From: Xestospongia muta | Taxonomy: Eukaryota; Porifera; Demospongiae; Haplosclerida; Petrosiidae | DNA: 64,000 nucleotides | NCBI GenBank assembly: GCA_963693285.1 | Contig: OY848917.1 | Location: 11,098,192-11,162,191 of the forward strand | Direction of reading: 5' to 3' | In this document: positions 49,728 to 61,890 of the stretch, in pieces | Numbering within the stretch: the first letter of the stretch is position 1 | Layout of the letters: the number at the start of each line of letters is the position of its first letter | Notes under the pieces: generated by a model | Seen by the model: the letters and a program-made list of their open reading frames with translations, nothing else | Databases searched by the model: none | Told to the model about the DNA's origin: nothing | Translations under genes and position numbers: made by a program

Positions 49728-49922
49728 CGTTTCAGCGCACCGTTTGGACGCTTTGTACTAACCTTTCCAACTGTCAGCATGTTTAAGCACCTATTAGACT
49801 GAGCCACGCCTCCGATCGATCACCCCATCGCTCACGCCTACTGACCTTTTATGAATTTCATTACATTATAGAAGGTTTGTGAGGAACCACGAGGCACAAA
49901 CTAGGTGATTGAATAGTCTATT
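49728..49922. promoter_or_regulatory. Bidirectional promoter, ELO3 and SLC25A27-like
   Basis: 195 bp between two divergent start codons. It contains ATCACCCCAT (49,819-49,828), 9 of 10 bases of the classical sterol-response element ATCACCCCAC, between CCACGCCTCC (49,804-49,813) and CACGCC (49,833-49,838), Sp1/KLF-type boxes. There is no clear TATA box. ELOVL6 is a known SREBP-1 target in mammals; use of the site here is inference. Confidence 0.55.
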
Positions 49923-52200
49923 ATGGTAAAAACAGACAAAAAAGAACCGTTTCTTTTGAAGTATTTATTGACCATTACTTCAGCAGCGGTGTCAGAAGCA
50001 GGTAAAGATATTGTTTTGTTAAATCTGCCAATGGCCTAAAGATAGTAACGGACTTTAAATTTTCGTCACAGATTAGTTATTATCCATTATCGCTTTGCCA
50101 GCTGCTATACATATAATACATGTAAATAAAGAAAGCATGTAATAGTATATTTATATATATTTCAATTCCTAGTTTGAACTAAAAGCATCAATGTGAAAGG
50201 ACATTTTAGACTTTATGTTAGCCTGAACAACCAATATATATTAAAAATCAATGAAACAAAACCAAGTAATAAATACAATACACCAAACAATCAAAATACA
50301 TCTAAGTATGAAGGCGTCAATAATTCCTCCCGCAATTAAGCCCCTAGCTGAATGACTTTAATATTCTGTGGAAATCTTAAATTCTGTTGACATTACTGAT
50401 ATATAGAATTAGTCAAAGATGCACTACCATTTTGCTTACATGTTCTTTTTTGACATTTTGACTTTCTAATTGTATATTATAATATATATACATGTAATTA
50501 CAGATAATATTATAAAACAAAAACAGGAATGCTCTGGTTATATAACTTAAGATAATACCAAATTGTTACACAAATGGACATATATTAATGGGACATGTAT
50601 AACTTTAAAACTCTAATTTCAAATGTATCATTAACACTTACACATAATACTGCATACATACTACAAATGTAATATATGCCAAAAGACACTGTTAGTATTG
50701 GTGCTTTTATGTAGTTACTTTTCCTCTTGATTTAACAAAGACAAGACTTCAAGTGGATGGTGAACTACAAGAAAGAATTGTATATAGAGGAATGATCAAG
50801 ACAGCTATTGGAATAAGTAAGTAGAACTAAATGATAAAAATTTCTGACAAATTAATGAATGCCAACGAAGTACATTGCATGAACTACTAAGCTAAGATAA
50901 ACTAACCTTATATACAAGAAATATATTAATACTTCTGTTATTAAGTGTATATGTCAATACAGTAAACATTTTTATACGTCCCACAACTTTTCCTTGTCTT
51001 TTGATAAACTTTTTTATAGGTACCAAACTCAAATTGTATATTACATTCTGTTTATGTTGAGAATGACTTGTGTTTTAGTTGAATTTCGAGTATGACAAAG
51101 CCATTCACCTAACTTGGGTATAGTGTCATAGTTGCAAATTTTTGGCGAGTCACACTGAAGCTTTTCATGGTTCTTTGCAGCTGTCTCTTCTTAATATATC
51201 TTACTTTTACTATTAGAGGTTATTTTCAACAATTTTTGAACTTTTCTGGTGAAACTGGTAAATGCTTATGCGAGAATATGGGAATTATACTCGACATCAG
51301 TCATGGTGGAATGTGAAGGATTTCCTTATTTTATATGGGATATCTGGTTTGTGACCTTCCTAAATAGCTTTTTTTGAGAAAGAGACCTGGGTGTTTGGGT
51401 AAGTTAGTGTTGCTAATATTCATTTTATTAACCAAACAAAAAGTAGATAACGCCAAACGTTTCAATAGTCAGAGCGACTATCTTCATCAGTGGCTCAAAT
51501 AATGAAAAAGTAAAAGTAAAAAAGTTCCTATTTATACTATATCTTGCATTCCTGCAGGCGTTGCGTGAGTGGACTGCTACACGTGCGGCACTTTGATGTT
51601 TATATCTGGCATGTGTTCATGGGTGGGGCTGTTTCACATGCATATTAGATTGTAGTCTGAGGTAAGTACCAGGAAGGGGGCCCTTCTCTCGGTTGATCGA
51701 TGGACCTATGTTGTGAATGTGCCATGATTCAAGAATGACTCTTTACCAGAGGAAAGGGAGGTGAGCTAGGATGGAAAAGTTGTCCCAGTTGATGGAATGA
51801 CCTGTCTGGCAGGCATGTTCAGACATAGCACTAGATAAAGTGTCCATTTTCTTAACTGTCCTCCTGTGTTCAGTAACACGTTGTGATAGATTTCTGCCAG
51901 TCTGTCCAATATAACTTGCTGTGCAATCTTGGCAGGAAATCTGGTAAACTACACGAGACTTCATTGTGGTGGGTATAGTGTCTTTAGGCCTGGATAGAAT
52001 TCTTCTTAAGGTGTTTGTGGTCTAAAGGCAATCTCAATGCCAAGAGGGGAGAGAGTCCTTTTTATAGATTCAGATTGACCTTGTACATAGGAAATAGTAA
52101 TTCTGGTTGTCTTCTGGTCACTAGTGATAGGTGGCTTCAGTTTGGATGTTAGTCGCTTGATTAGCATCTACCAAAAGTGCTCTCTATATACGTACATACA

Positions 52201-52235
<35 letters not shown>

Positions 52236-55200
52236 GTATATATGTGTATATATATGTATATATATACAACCCTATAATTGCATTTACGATTTTTAAAAAT
52301 GCTTACTTTTAAATTGTTTCTATAAAACATAATGACAAATATTTAGATATGGAGTGTATTCATTTAGCAATTATCTAAACCATGTGGTGTTCTTCCTAAA
52401 TTCATTCATTAAAGTACTTTGTACAACTTCAAATCGTTTTTAATAATATTATATAGTATTTCTACTTTTAATGCAATTACACTGTTTGTCCAATTGTAAC
52501 TTATTGTCTTTATTGTAATCCACAGTTAAAAATGAAGGGTTCTTTAAATTGTGGAGAGGATTACAGCCTGCTGTATTAAGACATGTTGGTATGTTACTGT
52601 GTTTCTGTTTTATATATACGTATATGTATGTATGTGTAACTTTTATTGAAATAGTTACTTATATCACAACTAAGCTTAAACCATTATTAGCAAAGGAAGA
52701 TTTTGTAAGATACAATGAAGCACTGACTAGAGCTATACAAAGATTTGAACATTAGTATCAGTGTCTGAGGAAGACTATAGCTATAGAATGCTAGAAAATT
52801 AGGCAGAGAAGCAGGGTAGCAAAAAGCTTCAAGCACAATCATTCTCGACCATTGTCATAACACTAGTGGTTAGTCTTATTAAAGTTTGTTTCTTGTCATA
52901 TATGCACCAGCAGCTAAAGGATGTAGTTTAATTCCATTTGTTTCTTTCAATTGTACCATGCACAATACAATGAAACAAAGCAAATGGGCATCCATATATA
53001 GTTAATACATGGTTCAAATGATTATAGAACCACCTGGCATGCTGTGTGTGCCAGGCAGAATGATTTCCAATTTACAAGAACTTAACTCTGCTTAGATTGT
53101 TTGGTATCAAAAATTACCTTTTACAAAAGCAAGTAAACAAAAGTTTCTTTGTGCTAGAATGTGATTTTACAGGATAAATGTTATTGTAAAAGGCAAATTT
53201 GAGTCTCAAGTTTACCATGGGTCTTAATATGATGGCAAAGATTTTGCTTGAGCAGAATACCTTGACTTTCTAGCTTCAAATCATTGGTAGAGCTACTATA
53301 GACAAACATTATTACCAAGCTATATTGTTGTAGTATATATAAAAGGCTCAGAGCAAGGTCTTTCCTTCCTAGCTTGGTGATTGTCCTCATTACTGATCAT
53401 AATGGATTGATTATTCATAATGTCTGTGTACATAATATTATGAATATGGTATTGTCAAGAGCTATTTGCTGTGTTTCAAGCTATAAAGTCATGGCAAGAG
53501 AGTCTAAGTTAAAACAAAAGAGTCCCAGTGACTCATTGTGCATAGTCACATTAATCATTGAAAAGATTTATCTACACATGTATATAACTTGTATGTACAT
53601 ATATATTCTGTACTTTTTGTTTACTTTTTGATATCTCCAGTATATTCAGGCTCAAGAATGTCTTTTTATGAATATTTAAGAGACTATGTGTTTAAAAAAG
53701 ATGAGAGGACCAAGCGATATCCACTATGGTAAGAACGTGAATTAGCTAGAAACTACTGATTGTAATAGAGACCATTAATACAGGAAGGCCATACCAACTG
53801 GTATGATAGCTGGTGCTGCAGCACAGTTCTTAGCCAGTCCTACTGACTTAATTAAAATAAGATTGCAGACTGAAGGAAAGAGAATTCTTGAAGGCCATGC
53901 TTCCAGGTAAGTAGTTAAGCAATGAATTGTGTATCATTGAGCCTGCATTAACACTCTACATACATGTATATTTAATGAATCACTGGGATAGCATATGTTT
54001 TTTTTTAATTTTTGTTCTTTTTTAAGTCAACTAGCTCAGACTAATTGTGTAACATTAGCTTCTAACAAAATACACTAAATAAATAGTAATAGCTCTTTCA
54101 TTTAGGCAATAACAATGTGTAACAGTTTTGAAAAAATTACATCACAGTCTAGCTAGAGTAGCATTATTAATGCTGAAGAAATTCTGCATTCTAACATGTT
54201 AATGTACATTTTTCCATCTGGCATACACTGTCTTATAATCCTAGAATCATTTTTGACTACATGTGCCTTTTTAAATTGCTACATTGTATTATGTAAGTTT
54301 TAAGTTTATGGTCTTTTATCATATTAGATATCAAGGGACGTATGATGCATTTTGTATAATACTTAAAGAAGATGGTTTTAGAGGATTATGGAAGGGCTGG
54401 GTACCAAACTGTCAAAGAGCTGCTATAGTATGTTTAGGAGGTGAGTAATAGTCCTTTAGTGTATCTTAATTGTGAGTGTATGCATGTAAAGTCAGAGTTT
54501 CAGTTTCTATATGCACTATGTTTATGTTGTCGCAGATATTTTTAAATTGATATGAATCCATTCAAACCATTATAAAAGAAAGTATAACATGCACATATAA
54601 TAAAAATTTGAAATAGCAGACTCAGGTAATCGAATGAAAGTTAGCTTTTTCCCTAATATTTTTTTGACCACATGTGTTTGTAACAGGACATGTCCATTTC
54701 ACAATTTTAATCTATTGATGTATGTGACTTTCTTCATTGACTAATGAAAAACCTGGATAAAGTAGCTGCTGATGCATATAGCAGCAATAAATATTATTAT
54801 CATGAACATTTTGAATTGAAGCTTCAGAGTTTTGTAACTCAAAAAAAACAACTTTATGAGCTGTTCAGACAATTTTCCATTCTTAAAACTTACCCATAAT
54901 CCAGTCACTTAAGGAAACAACAGTACTGTCAAATTAAGAGTAAGCTTTCTTTTTTGATGATCTTTTCTTGGATTGTGAGCAAGGCAATTCTAAGATTGTA
55001 GTGATGATATGTTATATAATTCCATCTTTAAGTTGTTTTATTGTGTATAATTCTGTATGCTATTCAGAAATTTACACTATGCTTCAAGTTAGGCTGATAA
55101 TACTCATCAATATTCTTCATTTTTTTACTGTTTGAACAATAATAATCAGTGACAAATGATAAAAGTGATGTTTAATGATCATTATATCATCAAAACTAAT

Positions 55201-58200
55201 ACTAATAGTAACACAGATATTTGCTTTATATGATCCACTAGTTCAAAACAATCAATGGCATACAACTCAACATTAATGTGGACAGAAAAGCTGCAAATAT
55301 CAGTTAAATATATTAGATATAATATTCAAATTTTGACCACCCTTTTGAAAACAAGTGGACTTTGTGCTCAGAATCCTTGTTTCTTTTCAATTGTATACAG
55401 ACCTTGGTGTTTGGTGTTGATTTGTTAGGAAATAATATGCATTTAAGAGATTTTATATCATCAGCTATAATACTTATTTTAACAAAGAAGTACCGCAGGA
55501 CAGGTTTTGATTGCGAATTGCGAATTTTTCTAGAACTCTCAATTAAAGGATTGGAGTAAATAAATTATGCAATTATTGCAGCGACATTTGACCACACCTT
55601 ATTGATCCAACAGCCACGTGGTATTTGCTGTAGAGTGAGTGAGATGAGTATTCAGCGATATTTCAAGCCAAATGTCAACCTACCAACAACCAGTCAAGCG
55701 CAGATATCTCCAGAAATACTTAAAGAAGTCAACCAAGCAGTGAAAGCGGCTTTAGACTGTGCGGAAGATACTGGAAACCAGGGCAAGAGAGGTAAAAAGC
55801 GAAACCACACCTCTTGCTGTGATTGAGGGTGTGGCTTGCCGTCTAGCATTGCGTAATCATTAGATTTGCAGTATGGCTTGTATAGCATTATTCGCATTTG
55901 TTTAACTGCGCAATCGACAAACTCACTCATGCTTATCTAACACCTATGTGTGTACACGTAGTATGTGATCTAGTTTATTGTACCATAATATGATTCAATT
56001 ACTCTGAACAGTACAATGAAATGTCACCTTATTTTCTACATCAGGGGGTACAAATGAATGGTATAAAAAACAGATAAAATACCATGTTTCCTTTTAAAGA
56101 CATACTTGAAAGAAAAGCTTCTGTCAATCTAGGATCATTTTCTGTAAAACTCAAGTAGACATAAACTGAGTAGGCGAACCAGACCACTACCATATTGGCA
56201 GATTTAGCTACACTCACATGGCTCAAAAAGCGAGCCCACAAAAATAAAGTATACTCACTAGAGCCTGATACACTTATATGACCTCTTACAACACAATGCT
56301 ACCTGTAGGCATATGTATGTAACAAAGTTCTGGCTGAGCTCCTATTGTACAGTAATGAATCACGTTAGTAAAACATAGAGATTTACTGATTCTCTCCATA
56401 AATAGAAACTCCACCTTCACTATCTTCTTCTGTTACTTCTTCAGCCAGCTTTTTATAGATATTTTTCAGCTCAAAGTGTCAGTCAAAACCCCCAGTTTCA
56501 ATAGATCTATTAATGTCTTCAGTAACTTCAGCTTGCAGTGCAATGAAAATTATCAATTTTGATGTAGATTATTTAGAAAAGATTATTATGAAAATTTCAG
56601 TAATAAATGTCATCACAGACACCTTGCTATAACCACATCCACTAAATTGCAAAACCAGCAGTTATGACGTACATTCTCAAAAATTAATTCTTGATCTAAG
56701 CAACGTTTTTTGCATAAACAGCATATTCTCAGAAGCGTAGTGGCATTGAAAGAAGGCAGCTTGGCCACAAATAGTGGTCTATCATCTGTATTCATTTGGT
56801 CACACCTAATTTTTAACTTAAAGACAATACTGATATTTTCAGCTTAGAACTCCCATGAAAGCTAAAGTTCTCACAGACTTGCTAAAATGCAACAATAGGT
56901 AGGTATAACATGTGCAAAACATTCATATCAAGCTTTCTCCATTACCTGCCATTGAGTGATATCCATTTTCTTGAAAGAAAGCTGGAGGGTGGTCTTCTTG
57001 ATATCTTCAACCCTTTTGAGTATGCTAAGCTTTACTTAGTGGTCTCTTGTGCTCAAAATAGCTTTGAGTGAGTCTTTCTATCCTCTTTAAATGCTTTAGT
57101 GGTGTCCATGCAAGTGTGCCTTGGGCAACAGCCAGTAATTTTACGATTACATTATTTCATTGCTAGCGGTGAAAAAGTTTAATTATAATCTGATTGATCA
57201 ATAAATATGGAAATGGTTTATTGGTAAATGATTCATTTGGGAATTATTTAGTTTTGTTAATCTTGTAAGTATTAATATTGAAAGTATTGTTATTATTATT
57301 ATTGTTAATATTGTTATACTGTAGTGTTGTTAATATTGTTAGTGTTGTTTCGTTTAATAGATTTAACCACCTATGACACAGCTAAGCAGACTATATTACG
57401 CAATACCAGTTTAGAAGAAAATGCTTTGGTCCATTCTATGGCAAGGTATGAATATATTTACTGTACATGCGTGAATACCGTATAGGAGGTTTTTTTCAGG
57501 GGGCAAAATTTTCGTGGAGATCAAAAATTTTTTTGGTTTGTGGTAAAAATTTTGTGGTTGAGCGATCTATCTAGTCAACCTGAGTAACGAGTTGATGGTA
57601 CAGATTGTGCAAAAGGGCCATGAGGATCGGGTAGGTTGTTCTGTTCCCTCTTGAAGTATCGAAATAAGGCCATACTGAATCTAAGACTCGCTGATGATTG
57701 TGCAACCACGTGTATGCATGAATGGACGTGGCACATTGCATCTAATTTAATTTTTGAGAATAAATATTTCGTGGTTTGTTTCTCAACCACAAAAATCACG
57801 AACATTTTATCCCCTGAAAAAAAAAGTGCTATACGGTATGTAAGTTTGCCTTGTACAATTTGACTAGAGTTATTGATAAGTGTAGCATTGATCTCTTAGT
57901 CTGTCCAGAATAAAAACAAAGATTAGCATTTGTCACATTATTTCTGTATACTTGGCTTCTCACTTATTATTTCATCTTGTGCACTTTAAAGCCCTTCTAA
58001 ACAACCTTCTGCTCTTTGTTTTCTTTATGTTTCTATCATCACTAAACATTGATACAACTAAAAATTGTTCTTGCATATATGTGTACTTGAGAAAATATGG
58101 AATTGTTGTTGTCTATTGTGTGCAATTTAAAATCATCATGACAAACAGTGATGTTTGAATTTGACTGTGCAATGGGAGTGCCAATCAGAAATCTTAGGAA

Positions 58201-59923
58201 ATTTATAAGTACAAGTAAAGCATCTTTAAACATGCTTAGTAAAAAGAATTCTTTTATTATTAATATTAATACCTGCAAAGAACTATGATGAACTAGTTAA
58301 TTATTTTTGTAAGAGTATAATTATGCTGATTTAGTCACTTCGGGCCAAGTACAAGAAGAGAATAAGTTTATAGGTGTCGGATGTATTTTGTGTAATACCA
58401 GTTGAGTCTTCTGATTTAAGTCCAATTGAATATTTATCACAGGATTTGAAATAGTTCTTTCGAATAGACTTGAATAAAATTTTGTTGTTGATAATTTTGA
58501 AAACACTATACGTCATTAAATGTAAAATGTGTATTCACCATATCTGTAAACTATCATACCTTCAACATTTTGATGCATTTGTTTTCTTCAAAGTGGATTT
58601 TTTTACAATTGCAATCTTGCTAGGAGACTTGGTATTGATAAATTGTTAGTAGTAAGACCTCCTACTCTGTTTGTTATTATTCACTTGCATTGATGACAAA
58701 TATTTACACAAGGAAATAAAATATTTTCTCTAAAAATAAACTAAACATAGGAATGGCTAATATCAATCTAATACAAAGAAGGCAAACAATATAGTAGGGA
58801 TGGCGGAATTGCCATAATGTCCAGTATTAGCACAGCCACAGAATCCAACAATTCTATATCAATAATATTATTTAATTGGTCCAGATAGTTGGTGAATGTT
58901 ATTACTTGCTTGTGTCACCTGTACTATTATGTAGGAATGATAGAATTGCCATCCCTACTATCTTGTTTGGATTCATTTATTGGACTGATATTACCCATTC
59001 TTACATTTACTTAATTTTTAGAGAAATGTTTATTCACTTGTATGCTTAATTTCTTTAAAGTCAAGTGTTTTGATAGCCAGTAGTGAAGGTTAGACCTGGA
59101 TAGACCTTTCCTGACCTTGTTCTTTCAGGCTGGGTAACCACTCTACTGATAACTAATTTGACAGACAGAGGAAGGTCTTATCTTTGCATCTGCCATCCTT
59201 CAATGGACAAACATGGTTTTCACATACTTGGCATCTTCAGTAACAAGACATGTTTGCATTCTAAGCCTTGTTCTTGGTTGTCAATGACTGATGACTGTAT
59301 AGAGTTGTCAGACAGTCAGTCACCCAAATCACAAAAAATGCTTTTTAATCTCAACAAGCTTTTTAATTCCTTATGAAATGTCTGTTTGTACAAAACAAGT
59401 TCTCAAGATAATGACAATATCATGATTGTCATCATTGTTGATTGTCCTTCTACTAACTGTAGAAGGACACCTGGTTCTTCTGTTCACTATTCAAACATCT
59501 ATAGAGCTGGATATCAACTTTACCAAACAGTGAGATAACACACAAGGACAAGAGCCACAAACACGTGTACTAGCTCCAGTGTACTTGTGAGTAAGCTATG
59601 CGTGACACATGAGTTCAACTTAGCCACAATTGACCTATACTGTCCTAGGAGGATTGTCTTACTGTCCTTGGAGGATTGTTTTCAACAGTGCCAAGATTGT
59701 GGTTTTAGCTCAATTATAAGTTAATACAGATGTATGTTTTGTGTCAAATACTTATTTTAAAGCATAATAGTTATTATTTTGTTTTGTTAGTGGATGTTCT
59801 GGACTCGTCTCTGCTATTTTGGGTACTCCAGCAGATGTTATGAAGACTAGAATGATGAATCAAGCTTATATTAATGGACGAGGTACTCTTTATTCATCAA
59901 CTTTGGACTGCTTATTGAAAACT
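49923..59923 (+). CDS. SLC25A27: SLC25A27 (UCP4)-like mitochondrial carrier, eight exons, 3' end missing
   Basis: Inner-membrane solute carrier of the uncoupling-protein branch. Exons: 49,923-50,001; 50,715-50,816; 52,526-52,588; 53,641-53,728; 53,784-53,906; 54,328-54,440; 57,361-57,445; 59,791-59,923. All introns are GT-AG and all phases agree, giving 786 nt, 262 residues. It starts [15 protein letters not shown]. The three carrier repeats show their Px[DE]xx[KR] signatures: [20 protein letters not shown] and [10 protein letters not shown]. Other UCP4-like blocks are [38 protein letters not shown] and [16 protein letters not shown]. The final approximately 50 residues are absent after exon 8 (phase 0, donor GTAAGT); no matching exon is seen before 64,000, so the last exon is probably beyond the window. 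UCP5 or SLC25A30 are less likely. Its promoter is shared with ELO3. Confidence 0.9.
50002..50714 (+). other. SLC25A27-like intron 1
   Basis: 713 bp with GTAAAG and TATGTAG borders. AT-rich; nothing recognisable inside. Confidence 0.6.
51427..52148 (-). mobile_element. Penelope-like element remnant with GIY-YIG domain
   Basis: It lies antisense in intron 2 of the carrier gene. Coding-strand pieces are [37 protein letters not shown] and [18 protein letters not shown]. The GIY-YIG endonuclease core follows at 51,743-51,964: [20 protein letters not shown] with [13 protein letters not shown] and [13 protein letters not shown]. After a stop there is ESWHIHN, and the tail near 51,430-51,510 reads DEDSRSDY. 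This is the order of the RT C-terminus, linker and GIY-YIG domain in Penelope-like elements. The RT core is absent (5' truncation) and frames change at least once (near 52,010), so it is dead. Confidence 0.85.
52188..52266. repeat. CATA/TATATG microsatellite
   Basis: (CATA)n from about 52,192 passes into TATATGTATATATGTG-type repeats to about 52,266. It lies in intron 2 next to the Penelope remnant. Confidence 0.9.
54441..57360 (+). other. SLC25A27-like intron 6
   Basis: Longest resolved intron (2,920 bp), with GTGAGT and TTTAATAG borders. It contains a transposase N-terminal fragment at 55,602-55,826. Minus-strand open stretches at 56,041-56,241 and 56,613-56,795 (the latter with [14 protein letters not shown] and NCWFCNL, Cys-rich) match no family that I recognise. 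Confidence 0.6.
55602..55826 (+). pseudogene. N-terminal fragment of a pogo/DDE_1-type transposase family
   Basis: From the internal [21 protein letters not shown], then [19 protein letters not shown] and [11 protein letters not shown], then a stop. I recall this N-terminus (IQRYF, EVNQAV, KRGKY) from multicopy DDE_1-type transposases of sponges and other invertebrates. The helix-turn-helix and catalytic regions are missing. It may be the same family as the C-terminal fragment at 62,405-62,960. Confidence 0.45.
57478..57836. mobile_element. MITE with CCGTATAG termini in carrier intron 7
   Basis: Left end CCGTATAGGAGGTTTTTTTC, then CAGGGGGCAAAATTTTCGTG; the right end mirrors it with CCCCTGAAAAAAAAAG and GCTATACGG. 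TA flanks each end. Internal parts are also partly self-complementary (GTGGTTTGT and ACCACAAA). A 76-codon minus-strand frame inside it is not a gene. It starts only 32 bp after exon 7 of the carrier. Confidence 0.8.
58749..59012. mobile_element. Inverted-repeat element (MITE-like), about 264 bp
   Basis: Imperfect inverted repeats of about 55 bp: AGGAATGGCTAATATCAATC with AATATAGTAGGGATGGC on the left, and GCCATCCCTACTATCTTG with GATATTACCCATTCTTAC on the right. The middle is not coding. It lies in carrier intron 7. Confidence 0.65.
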
Positions 59924-59966
59924 GTAAGTTAATAGTCACTTTATTATATGCAATAAAATACATGTA

Positions 59967-60015
59967 CAATAGAACCTTGATTTTCCGTAAGTGATTAGAC
60001 TAACCTTATTCAGAT
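59967..60015 (+). other. Tigger/pogo-like terminal sequence
   Basis: AATAGAACCTTGATTTTCCG resembles pogo/Tigger terminal inverted repeats as I remember them. It may mark the end of an element related to the DDE transposase fragment at 62.4-63.0 kb. A matching opposite end was not found. Confidence 0.25.
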
Positions 60016-60079
60016 AAGTAAAATTTGTGCATAAGTGAAGTAGTGAAGAATCGATTGTTGAGTGGCACTACAAGTGAAC

Positions 60080-60680
60080 AGATTTTTTTCTTTTCCTTCT
60101 TCAATTCAAGTTATGTTAGAACCATCAGAGAAATTTGTATCACAATGTTGGATATGTTGTCACAATCCAGCTTGTTTTCAACCCTAGATTTAGCCAGCAG
60201 ATTCTAGCAACTTGAAAAACCATCTTGCACACCATACAGACTTTACTAGTTTATGATAATGCCATTTGGGTTATGTAATGGCCCAGATAACTTTCAATGT
60301 TTAATGGAAAGGGTCCTATGTTGTCTTCACTTGACTACTTGTCTAGTCTCTCTGGATGATACTATTCTTTTAATGAGTCTATTGAACAACATTTAGAGTG
60401 GCTGAGAGAAGTTTTTAAGACTATGTAATGCTACTTTGAAGTGACATCATCCAGTGTCACCTCTTATAGAAAACAATTCATTACTTGGGGCATACAGGAG
60501 CATGATTAGACAAAGTTCAATACCATTTTTATTGTGTGGGTCAACGAAGATATGTTGATGATTGGTATAAGAAATGTGAAATTTGTAACTCCAATGAAAC
60601 TCACCTAAAACTAGGCATGCTCTTCTAATGCAGATTGTTACCACAGGTTGTCCTGAGGAGCAAGCATATTGTCTTCCATA
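60080..60680 (+). pseudogene. Ty3/gypsy pol fragment, RT joined to integrase zinc finger
   Basis: Plus-strand pieces, beginning near 60,110, are EICITMLDMLSQSSLFSTL with LDLASRF, MPFGLCNGPDNFQCLMERVL and VSLDDTILLMS (RT core, with LDD in the place of YxDD). Then, near 60,520-60,620, come YVDDWYKKCEICNSNETHL (integrase HHCC region) and LKLGMLF. The RNase H region between them is missing, and there are several stops. It lies in the intron downstream of carrier exon 8. Confidence 0.75.
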
Positions 60681-60905
60681 TTTGATAGGAGAAAGTGCCT
60701 AGCTAGCCTTAGAGTCAAGATTTCGTCTTCAATAAATTATTGGAGATACACCAGACTAGCTAAGTCTTAGACCAGACATAGATTTCATGTTCAATAGTTG
60801 ATAGAAGTAAGTGCCTGGCTAAAGCTAAGACTCAAGGTTGATTTCATCTTCAATATTTTGATAGGAGAAAGCATCTGACTAATGTTTAGACTTGAGGTTT
60901 TAGTG
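60671..60905 (+). repeat. Minisatellite, four copies of about 59 bp
   Basis: Imperfect copies starting at about 60,673, 60,727, 60,789 and 60,848. Each has a CTTCAATA-like start, GATAGGAGAAAG-type middle and GACTCAAGGTT-type end. Confidence 0.7.
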
Positions 60906-61590
60906 TAAACCAAATGATACTATGTGTCCATAAATAGAGTTACATCCTTAAAAGCATTGAAAATGTGCAAGCAAGATGCATTTTTTAAGTACACTCAAGA
61001 ACCTTGTTGCATAAAAGCAATGAGCTGTCTTCACCTTTTTCAACTAAAATTGTCCAACAAAAGATTTGTCTGTTAAATGATTTCGACTCTGCTATAATTA
61101 TCATTATCCAATTGTAACATTACGACATTACTTACATTAATCAAGCTGTCCTATGGCAAATACATCTCTGTTTGAACCCTCTTTAGTTCTCATCTTTCTA
61201 GCTAGTTGCAAATGCACTGACTATCTTTCTGGCAAGTCCTAAAACTTTGTAATTATAACATCATCCTTAATGACCTTTGTGCCAGCAAATTTTAAATTAT
61301 GCTTAAAGCAGAACAACCACTGCACACAAAGTTTATTGGAGTGATAACAATATTAACTCCACTCTCTATTGTGATACAAATCTGCTGCTCTTTTAGTTGT
61401 TGTCAGAGCTTCAGCTAGCTTATCTATCACCTATATAGACAGAAGACGAAAGGCCACATGAAGGCACAAAGTTTGTTGTTCCATGAAGCAATGATGATGT
61501 ATACAATAAAACTTATGTACAGGTAAGAGATTCATTAGACCAAGGGGTCTGTAATAACAGAGAAGAATTTAATACTGAGTGATTCAGGTT
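60906..61590. other. Interval with no recognised gene
   Basis: AT-rich, with no domain, splice-paired exon or RNA gene that I could recognise. The missing last exon of the carrier gene is not here on the plus strand. Confidence 0.35.
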
Positions 61591-61890
61591 CTACCTTTTC
61601 TTTACTTCTATTGTAGAGGCTAGGTATTGCAGTCTGAAATGACTTTTAAAAGTTGGCTGATGAATTCCATCCATACTTGGTTTGCCTACATCTTTTATTT
61701 CAATATAATGTCTAGAATGTTTGTTTTTTGGATGTGAGAATAAGCACAAAGTATTTCCAGATTTTGCATACACTGTTTTCACACATACATGACAAACAGG
61801 TGAAGTGTCATCAATTCAAGTTCTATCAATAGTTGGTTTGAAGCCAAAATAGTCCCAGGCAGCTGCCATCACACTGTACATAGTCATGTT
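61591..61890 (-). pseudogene. BED-type zinc finger fragment (hAT/ZBED transposase N-terminus)
   Basis: Minus-strand translation reads SVMAAAWDYFGFKP, a stop, then SPVCHVCVKTVYAKSGNT and LFSHPKNKHSRHYIEI. This is the C-x2-C...H-x4-H pattern and the W-x-YF start of BED fingers found in hAT transposases. One in-frame stop follows DRT, and the frame ends at 61,591 without a hAT catalytic core. Confidence 0.65.

Noticed and set aside
53030..53062. CCTGGCA...TGCCAGG hairpin as a small RNA gene
   Set aside because: A short stem in intronic sequence with no other support.
57575..57863. Frames on both strands inside the MITE
   Set aside because: They arise from the inverted-repeat structure of the MITE.
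59158..59376. 72-codon plus-strand frame in carrier intron 7
   Set aside because: It lies between exons 7 and 8 of the carrier without suitable splice sites, and no family is recognised.
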